Assembly (NCBI GenBank): GCA_900556245.1
Contig: USOC01000064.1
Coordinates: forward strand, 1-6,652
From: an uncultured Prevotellaceae bacterium
GTDB taxonomy: Bacteria > Bacteroidota > Bacteroidia > Bacteroidales > Muribaculaceae
Direction: 5' to 3'
DNA length: 6,652 nucleotides
Positions 1-5,102 of this stretch are shown piece by piece. The position numbers were made by a program, and so were the translations under genes. Numbering within the stretch: the stretch's first letter is position 1; the number at the start of each line of letters is the position of its first letter. Below the pieces are notes generated by a model. The model was given only the letters and a program-made list of their open reading frames with translations. It did no database searches and was not told the origin of the DNA.

Positions 1-1
1 C

Positions 2-964
2 ATAGAGGGTCAGCGGCCTGACTGTACGTTTGTCTACATGACTCACGATATTGAGTTCCCGACTTCTCGCACGGACAATCAGACAGTGTGGGTGAGGGGG
101 TTTGATTTGCGCAACATGGCTTGGGACTACGAGGTCATCAAGCCTCATGAGTCGTTGTCCGACCAGCTGATTATTGATCTTATCGGGTCGCGGAAGCCGG
201 TGCTTTTCGTGGAGGGTGACGCTTCGCACAGTCTTGATTTCAAGCTTTATTCGCTGATATTTCCGGAATTTACGGTGAAGCCGATGGGAAGCTGCAACAA
301 GGTGATTGAGACGGTCCGTTCGTTTAATGACATCCAGAGCTTTCACCATTTGGACTCTAATGGAATTGTCGACCGCGACCGGCGCAATGCAAAAGAAGTG
401 GAGTATCTCCGAAACAAGAAAATCTATGTGCCTGACGTGGCGGAAATCGAGAATCTGATGATGCTTGAGGCTGTGGTTCGAGGAGTGGCCCGCAGTCGGG
501 GAAAGGACGATATGCAGGTGTTTCTGCGCGTGAAAAAGAATCTGATGCGCTTGTTCAAGGCCGACCTGAAGCAGCAGGCGTTGCTTCATACGCGGCATCG
601 CGTGAAGCGGACAATCGAGGTTGTGGTCGACCGCCGTTTCCAGAACATTAATGCCTTGGAGGAACATCTGGACAGTTTGGGCGATGAGATTCGCCCGCGC
701 GCTATCTATGAGGCTTTGTGCCGCGACTTCAACCGCTATGTGCAGGAGTCCGATTACAGGTCGGTGCTGCGCGTGTACAACCAGAAGTCGATGCTGGTGG
801 ATTCCAATGTGGCGCAACTTTGCGGATGTGCCGGGAAGGATGAGTATATCAAGGCGATATTCAGTATTTTGAAGCGAGACAATGAGATTGCCGCATCGAT
901 GCGCAATGCCATCAAGCAGTGCTTTGATATTCCGATTCCAGCAATGTCGCCCAAAAAAGAATAG
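2..964 (+). CDS. ABC-type ATPase fused to DUF4435 (TOPRIM-like), 5' partial; PARIS/OLD-like defence candidate
   Basis: This gene runs off the left edge. The frame is open from base 2, and the 12 codons before the first ATG (position 38) read IEGQRPDCTFVY, then MTHDIEF. That is the end of an ABC/AAA-type ATPase: a beta strand followed by the H-loop (switch) histidine, codon 44-46. The ATG at 38 is therefore internal. After a linker comes a DUF4435 domain. Counting from the ATG at 38, it shows VLFVEGD (Glu59), a GSCNKVI glycine turn near residues 84-90, GIVDRDR (Asp112, Asp114) and AEIENL (Glu136, Glu138). These acidic residues match the Glu and DxD pattern of TOPRIM nucleases such as OLD and AriB. 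The remainder is a helical C-terminus. Walker A and B and the signature motif are off-window and cannot be checked. In known systems an ATPase plus DUF4435 forms PARIS, which senses phage anti-restriction proteins and cleaves tRNA. Assignment to PARIS is inference; the domain call is firmer. birA starts 6 bp after its TAG stop. Confidence 0.88.
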   Translation: MEGQRPDCTFVYMTHDIEFPTSRTDNQTVWVRGFDLRNMAWDYEVIKPHESLSDQLIIDLIGSRKPVLFVEGDASHSLDFKLYSLIFPEFTVKPMGSCNKVIETVRSFNDIQSFHHLDSNGIVDRDRRNAKEVEYLRNKKIYVPDVAEIENLMMLEAVVRGVARSRGKDDMQVFLRVKKNLMRLFKADLKQQALLHTRHRVKRTIEVVVDRRFQNINALEEHLDSLGDEIRPRAIYEALCRDFNRYVQESDYRSVLRVYNQKSMLVDSNVAQLCGCAGKDEYIKAIFSILKRDNEIAASMRNAIKQCFDIPIPAMSPKKE

Positions 965-970
965 AAAGAT

Positions 971-1738
971 ATGGAAATGAATTATATAGAATTGGAGGAG
1001 ACCTCCTCGACCAATACCTATTTGCAGGGAATCGCGTCGGAAGCGCCGCATGCGACGGTGGTCAGCGCGCGGCGGCAGACGGCAGGTCGCGGACAAAGAG
1101 GCAACACATGGGAGTCTGCTCCCGGGCAGAACGTGACGATGTCGTTGCTGTTGCGTCCGGCAGTTGCGCCTGCACGGCAGTTCCTGCTGTCGGAGGCGGT
1201 GGCGCTTGCCGTCGTTCATACGCTCGACGGCTATCTGGAGGAACCGGCAAGTGTAAAGTGGCCGAATGATATTTATGTGGGGGACCGCAAGATTTGCGGT
1301 TTGCTGATAGAGCATTCTCTGTCGGGAGGGCGGATTAATTATACGATAGCCGGCATCGGACTGAATGTCAATCAGCGGGAGTTCCTTTCGGATGCTCCGA
1401 ATCCGGTTTCCGTCTGGCAACTGACGGGGCGGGAGTTTCCGGTAGGGGATGTTGTCCGGCAGATTGCAGAGGAGGCGGTGCGGTTGTGCGATGCTTTGCC
1501 GGATCGGATGGAGGCGACGCACAGCGAATTTCTTTCTCGGCTGTATCGTCGGGAAGGTTTTTGTCAGTATCGTGCGACAATCTGCAGCAGCCCTGTTGTG
1601 GGGGCGACAGAGTTGCCGGTAGGCACTCGGTTTGAGGCTCGTATTGTCGGGGTGGCAGGCGACGGAATTCTGACTCTTGGACTGCGCGACGGTTCGCTCC
1701 ATCGATTTGCATTCAAGGAAGTGGAGTTTCTGTTGTGA
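971..1738 (+). CDS. birA: Biotin--[acetyl-CoA-carboxylase] ligase, stand-alone (no DNA-binding domain)
   Basis: This enzyme activates biotin with ATP to biotinyl-AMP and attaches it to the acceptor lysine of biotin carrier domains, for example in acetyl-CoA or other biotin-dependent carboxylases, in the cytoplasm. The 255-residue product shows the whole catalytic core: ETSSTN (10-15), GRGQRGNTW (39-47, the biotinyl-AMP binding loop), KWPND (96-100), KICGLLIE (107-114) and GIGLNVN (128-134). A small SH3-like C-terminal domain follows from about residue 210. There is no N-terminal helix-turn-helix, so unlike E. coli BirA it should not act as a repressor. The start at 971 is taken as the first ATG. 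A second ATG at 977 is equally plausible, because family members often begin just before the conserved ETxSTN segment. It lies 6 bp behind the DUF4435 gene on the same strand, with no visible promoter between them, so co-transcription is likely. A strong hairpin follows the TGA stop. Confidence 0.96.
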   Translation: MEMNYIELEETSSTNTYLQGIASEAPHATVVSARRQTAGRGQRGNTWESAPGQNVTMSLLLRPAVAPARQFLLSEAVALAVVHTLDGYLEEPASVKWPNDIYVGDRKICGLLIEHSLSGGRINYTIAGIGLNVNQREFLSDAPNPVSVWQLTGREFPVGDVVRQIAEEAVRLCDALPDRMEATHSEFLSRLYRREGFCQYRATICSSPVVGATELPVGTRFEARIVGVAGDGILTLGLRDGSLHRFAFKEVEFLL

Positions 1739-1771
1739 ATGCGTCTTGACGCGCCGATGAATGAAAAGCAA

Positions 1772-1799
1772 GGAGGGAATGCGATGTCGCATTCCCTCC
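1772..1799. terminator. Bidirectional hairpin terminator between birA and the TPR gene
   Basis: A perfect inverted repeat has a 13-bp arm (1772-1784, GGAGGGAATGCGA) and its exact complement at 1787-1799, separated only by TG. In RNA this would be about a 12-bp stem with a 4-base loop. It sits between the convergent stops of birA (1738) and the TPR gene (1828). On the minus strand the stem is followed by a T-rich run (TTGCTTTTC). On the plus strand it is followed by TTT and, further on, a T7 run at 1820-1826. It probably ends both transcripts; the plus-strand U-tract is the weaker of the two. Confidence 0.8.
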
Positions 1800-1827
1800 C
1801 TTTAGCAAAGATATAATTGTTTTTTTA

Positions 1828-2508
1828 TTACTTGCTTTCAGCGCGGAAGTTTTCTCTGTCGAGGAGCATGTTGATGTCGATGCGGTTCGAAGAAGTAAAT
1901 TCCGGATATTTCGTTTTGATTTCCTCGTAGATGGCAGCTGCTTCTTTGTGCTTGTTCTGGCTGCTGAGTACGGTAGCTTTCTTTGTCATAGCATAGGGGA
2001 TGAGCAGTTCGTTGCCGTCGGCGACGCTAATTGCCTTGTCGTAGCATGCGATTGCTTCGTCGAGCTTTTTGAGGTTGACGTTGCAGTCTCCTTTCATCGT
2101 CATGGCCAGTGTGCCAATCAATGATTCCTCGTCGGAATATTCATCAAGGGCAGCCAATGCTTCTGCGTTTTTGCCTTGACGGTAAAGAATGATTGCTTCT
2201 TCAAGTTTTGCACGATTTGCAAATTTGTTGCCATGCTCAACGGCTTGATATTGCTTCAAGGCAAGCGAGTCGTTGCCAGCCATCAGTTGCATATCGGCCA
2301 ATCCGATAGCTTCTTTCGATTCTTCAATGTTTTTTTGGTAGACACCGTAGTATGCCCACAATCCGATTCCGGCTAGGGCGAGGATGCCAATCACAGCCCA
2401 AGTGATGATTTTTTTGTTGCCTTCAACGCGTTGTTCGGCATTTGAAAGTTTCTCGTTCAACTCGTCGATGGTTGTGCGAGGGGCTTGTTTTTTGTCTTGT
2501 TTTGCCAT
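1828..2508 (-). CDS. Membrane-anchored tetratricopeptide repeat protein (YfgM-like)
   Basis: This 226-residue protein has a short charged cytoplasmic N-terminus with a small heptad-like stretch (about residues 13-30, TIDELNEKLSNAEQ). A single hydrophobic helix follows at about 34-56 (IITWAVIGILALAGIGLWAYY), then a helical C-terminal region outside the inner membrane. That region holds about three TPR-like helix pairs near residues 97-125, 133-165 and 170-203, with typical spacing such as KLDEAIACYDKAI and KHKEAAAIYEEI. The layout, one N-terminal helix plus periplasmic TPRs, matches the YfgM-like family. E. coli YfgM is an ancillary SecYEG/PpiD chaperone partner. Here the partner is unknown, and the YfgM comparison rests on architecture rather than recognised identity. 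The ATG at 2508 gives a complete N-terminus with an A-rich leader behind a good promoter. It is transcribed alone: a terminator upstream separates it from the phosphoesterase, and the shared hairpin at 1772-1799 lies downstream. Confidence 0.88.
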   Translation of the reverse strand: MAKQDKKQAPRTTIDELNEKLSNAEQRVEGNKKIITWAVIGILALAGIGLWAYYGVYQKNIEESKEAIGLADMQLMAGNDSLALKQYQAVEHGNKFANRAKLEEAIILYRQGKNAEALAALDEYSDEESLIGTLAMTMKGDCNVNLKKLDEAIACYDKAISVADGNELLIPYAMTKKATVLSSQNKHKEAAAIYEEIKTKYPEFTSSNRIDINMLLDRENFRAESK

Positions 2509-2552
2509 TTTATTTTTGTTTTTCTAAATTTATCGTATTGTCTCACGAACTG

Positions 2553-2582
2553 CAAAATTAATAGATAATTGTCTGTTACAAA
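2553..2582 (-). promoter_or_regulatory. Bacteroidota-type promoter of the TPR gene
   Basis: On the minus strand, TTTG (2579-2582) is followed by an 18-bp spacer and then TAATTTTG (2553-2560). This fits the Bacteroides -33 TTTG / -7 TAnnTTTG consensus. Transcription would begin near 2546-2549, giving a leader of about 40 bases that is A-rich just before the ATG at 2508. Confidence 0.7.
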
Positions 2583-2628
2583 AATTTTAGGGCGTGTTTT
2601 TTCTGGATTCTTCATTTAAAATGTAAGC

Positions 2629-2672
2629 GAAAAGGATTCGGACCGGTCGCAATTGAGACCGGCCCGAATCCT
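2629..2672 (-). terminator. Rho-independent terminator after the metallophosphoesterase gene
   Basis: Arms at 2633-2641 and 2664-2672 (AGGATTCGG / CCGAATCCT) pair perfectly. After one A/C mismatch (2642/2663), an inner 6-bp arm follows (2643-2648 with 2657-2662, CCGGTC / GACCGG), closing on an 8-base loop. Read on the minus strand, the stem ends directly in TTTTCGCTT. The position, 45 bp beyond the phosphoesterase stop and before the TPR promoter, fits termination of the phosphoesterase transcript. Confidence 0.82.
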
Positions 2673-2716
2673 ATGAGAAGATATTTCCGTTGGTTAAACA
2701 GAGGGATGCACGAATT

Positions 2717-3739
2717 TTATTTCTTCTTTTTATCGACATCCAAATATTTGAAAGGGAACGGACCGTCGTAGCTTGCGTGGGTAGGGATTGTGCAGAAATG
2801 CGTGTTGACTTGGTTGTGGTAGAAGTGATAGAGGTTGTATTTCGGGTCGCCAAGCCAGAAGCGGTCGCCGCCGGGTTCGCTGAAGTCGAGTTCCATCAGC
2901 ATGCAGATGGGGGCGGCTACGGTCATCGGAACGCCTCTCCACACGGTGGAGATGCCACGGTGCATGTGTCCGCAGCATAGTTGGATGTGGTTTTTGTGGC
3001 GTACAAGAATTTCTTCCAGGCGGTTGAGGTTTTCAAAGCCTTCGTCCATAAATCCCATGCCGGCATCGAAAGGAGGATGGTGGGTGAATATGAGCGTTTT
3101 TTTGCGCGGTTTTTCGTCAAGTCTTGCTTCCAGCCAGTCGGCAACCTTGTCGGTGATACCGCCCCAGTGCTTGCCTTGTACGATGGTGTCGAGGCAGATG
3201 ACGCGCACAGGAAAGTCTTCGATGGTGTAGCAGATATAGGGAGCGATGTCTTCTTTTACCGGACACATCTTGCTGCCTAACAGGCGAAGCATGTCGGCAC
3301 GATTGTCGTGGTTTCCGGGAACGCAGTAGACGGGGCGCGGGAGGCTTGCGAAATAGTCGTGGACTTTGCCGTATGCGGTGTGGTTTCCGTTATCTGCCAA
3401 GTCGCCTGTCGCTACGAAGAAGTCCGGGAGGTCTTTTTCAGGCATGTTCTGGAAGTATTCCATCGCCTTTTTCACAGTGGCAGAGGTGTCGCACTTTCCA
3501 AACGAAAGCAGATTGTCGCCACGCAGGTGCGTGTCAGTGATGTGGATGATTTTCATTTCAGAACCGCGACCGATAATTTTTTTCGGAGGAAGCGGGCGTC
3601 CGTCAGCGTCGAATCCTCCGGTTCCGGGGACAGCTTTGTTCTCTTTTTCTGCCGCAAGCATAGCGGCCGGAGCGACAACTGAAGCCGCCGCAACTGATGC
3701 TACTTTTTGAAGAAAGGATCTTCTTGAGATGTTAGCCAT
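2717..3739 (-). CDS. Calcineurin-like metallophosphoesterase with Tat signal (CpdA/GpdQ-like, class III phosphodiesterase fold)
   Basis: From the ATG at 3739 the product is 340 residues. The N-terminus, MANISRRSFLQK then an Ala/Val-rich stretch to about residue 30, is a textbook twin-arginine signal, so the enzyme is probably exported folded with its metals. The catalytic domain carries every metal-binding motif of the family: DTH (Asp69, His71), GDLADN (Asp113), GNHDN (Asn143, His144), FTHHPP (His220/221) and GHMHRG (His258, His260). The GNHD region and length resemble CpdA, GpdQ and Rv0805, which hydrolyse cyclic nucleotides or phosphodiesters. The actual substrate cannot be told. The tail ends in a lysine run. 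The frame continues upstream to a TTG at 3778, but that codon lies inside the -7 box of the likely promoter and would not be transcribed, so 3739 is chosen. The gene is monocistronic, with a terminator downstream, and is divergent from yaaA. Confidence 0.9.
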   Translation of the reverse strand: MANISRRSFLQKVASVAAASVVAPAAMLAAEKENKAVPGTGGFDADGRPLPPKKIIGRGSEMKIIHITDTHLRGDNLLSFGKCDTSATVKKAMEYFQNMPEKDLPDFFVATGDLADNGNHTAYGKVHDYFASLPRPVYCVPGNHDNRADMLRLLGSKMCPVKEDIAPYICYTIEDFPVRVICLDTIVQGKHWGGITDKVADWLEARLDEKPRKKTLIFTHHPPFDAGMGFMDEGFENLNRLEEILVRHKNHIQLCCGHMHRGISTVWRGVPMTVAAPICMLMELDFSEPGGDRFWLGDPKYNLYHFYHNQVNTHFCTIPTHASYDGPFPFKYLDVDKKKK

Positions 3740-3775
3740 AATTGGATGATTTAAAGATTGTTTGTAAGGATATGA

Positions 3776-3807
3776 CAAAATTATGGTTTTGATTCGAAAT
3801 AAACAAG
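3776..3807 (-). promoter_or_regulatory. Bacteroidota-type promoter of the metallophosphoesterase gene
   Basis: On the minus strand, CTTG (3804-3807) is followed by a 20-bp spacer and then TAATTTTG (3776-3783), the same -7 octamer used by the TPR gene. The expected transcript start is near 3770, about 30 bases before the ATG at 3739. The -33 half is only a TTG match, so the -7 box carries most of the weight. Confidence 0.62.
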
Positions 3808-3960
3808 TTTTTGTTGCAAAACCATATTCGTGGAATGTGTTATGCTATAAAACATAGATTGAAAATATGCGAAACGTCAGTTCTTCTGAAATACACAAGC
3901 CGGGCTGCTGTTCGGCAAAATCAATCAAGAGAACTTGATGCTTTTGCGCTCACCTTGCAC

Positions 3961-3968
3961 TATCTTTG
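3961..3968 (+). promoter_or_regulatory. Probable -7 box of the yaaA promoter
   Basis: TATCTTTG matches the Bacteroides TAnnTTTG -7 consensus and lies 13 bp before the yaaA ATG. The transcript would start near 3972-3975 and leave a leader of only about 7-10 bases (AAAAGAG just before ATG). No well-spaced -33 TTTG is present: the nearest are TTG at 3935-3937 (23-bp spacer) and a TTTG about 14 bp upstream. The assignment is therefore moderate. Confidence 0.5.
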
Positions 3969-3981
3969 TCCTAAAAAAGAG

Positions 3982-4737
3982 ATGCTGGTACTATTATCTT
4001 GTGCGAAAACGATGACAGAGCGGCCGGGTACGGGACAGACAGAGCCTCGGTTCCGTCAGGAAGCGGAGCGGACTGCTTCGTTGCTTTCCCGTTATGGAGT
4101 CGATGAGTTGGGGCAAATACTTGGTGTCGGGACGAAAATCGCCGCTGAAAACCGCTTGCGATACCTTGATTTTCAAGTGGACGGGCGGAAGCCGACTGCG
4201 GCGTTGTTCGGATATACGGGAATCGTATTCAAGCGCCTTCGTGCCGATGACTTTTCTGCTGACGATTTGCAGTATGCCCAGGAGCATCTTCGGTTGACGT
4301 CGTTTCTTTATGGGCTTTTGCGTCCTTTGGACGGAATTTTTCTTTATCGTCTGGAAGGGGGTGTCCGATTGCCGGAGAACGGCGGGCAAACGATGTTTGA
4401 CTTTTGGAAGCCCAAATTGACGGACGCCTTGATTGCCGACACTCGGAAAGCGGGTGGCGTGCTTTTTAATCTGGCCAGCGGGGAGATGAGGAATCTTTTC
4501 GACTGGCAGCGGGTGGAACGCGAGGTGACAGTGGTCAGTCCGGAATTTAAAGTTCGGAAAGCGGGAAAATGGGCGACTGTGACGACCTATGCCAAAATGA
4601 TGCGGGGGGAGATGGCTCGCTTTGTGCTGAAGCATAGGGTGAAAGCAATCGAAGGCTTGCCGGCATTTGCCAGTGAGGATGGCTTTTCCTACAATCCGTC
4701 GTTATCCGACGCTTTGCATCCGGTGTTTACGCTTTAA
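3982..4737 (+). CDS. yaaA: YaaA family protein (DUF328/UPF0246), peroxide stress
   Basis: The product begins MLVLLSCAKTM, directly comparable to MLILISPAKTL at the start of E. coli YaaA, and is 251 residues against 258. Other family landmarks follow in order: FGYTGIVFKRL (about residues 75-85), DLQYAQEHLRLTSFLYGLLRPLD (about 95-117), YRLEGGVRLP, FDFWKP, NLASGEM, the FKVRKAGKWATVTTYAKMMRGEMARF segment near the C-terminus, and EGLPAFASEDGF. E. coli YaaA is induced by OxyR, limits free iron during hydrogen peroxide stress and binds DNA. The role here is transferred from that homologue. The open frame extends back to a TTG at 3811, but those 57 codons are not family-like and cover intergenic sequence with the -7 box, so 3982 is the start. 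It is divergent from the phosphoesterase and convergent with folB, with 11 bp between the stops. Confidence 0.95.
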   Translation: MLVLLSCAKTMTERPGTGQTEPRFRQEAERTASLLSRYGVDELGQILGVGTKIAAENRLRYLDFQVDGRKPTAALFGYTGIVFKRLRADDFSADDLQYAQEHLRLTSFLYGLLRPLDGIFLYRLEGGVRLPENGGQTMFDFWKPKLTDALIADTRKAGGVLFNLASGEMRNLFDWQRVEREVTVVSPEFKVRKAGKWATVTTYAKMMRGEMARFVLKHRVKAIEGLPAFASEDGFSYNPSLSDALHPVFTL

Positions 4738-4748
4738 GGGCGTGTCAG

Positions 4749-5102
4749 TTACCACGAAATTTCCACCGAGGCTTTCCCAACGATGCCCGGAATGGGAGCT
4801 TTCGTTTTGGTGATGCGTATCTGTCCGCCTGTAATTTCCGGGTAGCGGGCAAGGAGTGCGTTGCGGATGCGTCCGGCCACGTGTTCCAGTAGTCGGGACG
4901 GTTGGCGCATTTCTTGTTTTGTGATTTCGTAAATGTCGGCATAGCTTGCCGTCGCGTCTAAGTTGTCGGTTTCCATCGCTTCCTCGAAAGGATAGTCAAT
5001 GCGTAGGTCGACGGTGAATGAGTTGCCCACGTTGCGCTCTTGTTCCAGAACCCCGTGGAAGGCGTGAAACTGTAGGCTTTCGAGCGAAATGGTCGTTTTC
5101 AT
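4749..5102 (-). CDS. folB: Dihydroneopterin aldolase
   Basis: FolB cleaves 7,8-dihydroneopterin to 6-hydroxymethyl-7,8-dihydropterin and glycolaldehyde in de novo folate synthesis in the cytoplasm. From the ATG at 5102 the protein is 117 residues, the usual family length. It shows FHAFHGVLEQERNVGNSF near the N-terminus (the GVxxxE substrate-binding glutamate segment), ASYADIYEI in the middle, LLEHVA (the pterin-anchoring glutamate) and IRITKTKAPIPG (the catalytic lysine region). The open frame extends to 5216, but the extra 38 residues are Arg/Trp-rich translation of the upstream gene. The ATG shares an ATGA with the TGA of the upstream lipoprotein gene, so translation is probably coupled and no separate promoter is seen. 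It runs convergently into yaaA with no recognisable hairpin between the stops. Confidence 0.95.
   Translation of the reverse strand: MKTTISLESLQFHAFHGVLEQERNVGNSFTVDLRIDYPFEEAMETDNLDATASYADIYEITKQEMRQPSRLLEHVAGRIRNALLARYPEITGGQIRITKTKAPIPGIVGKASVEISW

Noticed and set aside
38..40. ATG at 38 as the true start of the DUF4435 gene
   Set aside because: The frame is open to the window edge and the codons before it encode the conserved strand leading into the ATPase H-loop, so this Met is internal.
1741..1752. Small inverted repeat GCGTC-TT-GACGC just after birA
   Set aside because: A 5-bp stem with a 2-base loop is too small to support a separate feature, and the larger hairpin at 1772-1799 explains termination.
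2835..3280. Plus-strand open frames opposite the metallophosphoesterase (also 3308-3710)
   Set aside because: They are antisense shadows of a gene with all catalytic motifs intact, and their translations show no recognisable domain.
3811..3981. 57-codon N-terminal extension of yaaA from TTG 3811
   Set aside because: The family N-terminus begins exactly at MLVLLSCAKTM (3982). The extension has no family-like sequence and contains the probable -7 box.
3994..4635. 213-codon minus-strand open frame opposite yaaA
   Set aside because: It is a long antisense shadow. The translation is rich in His, Pro and Arg with no domain, while the plus strand encodes a clear YaaA.
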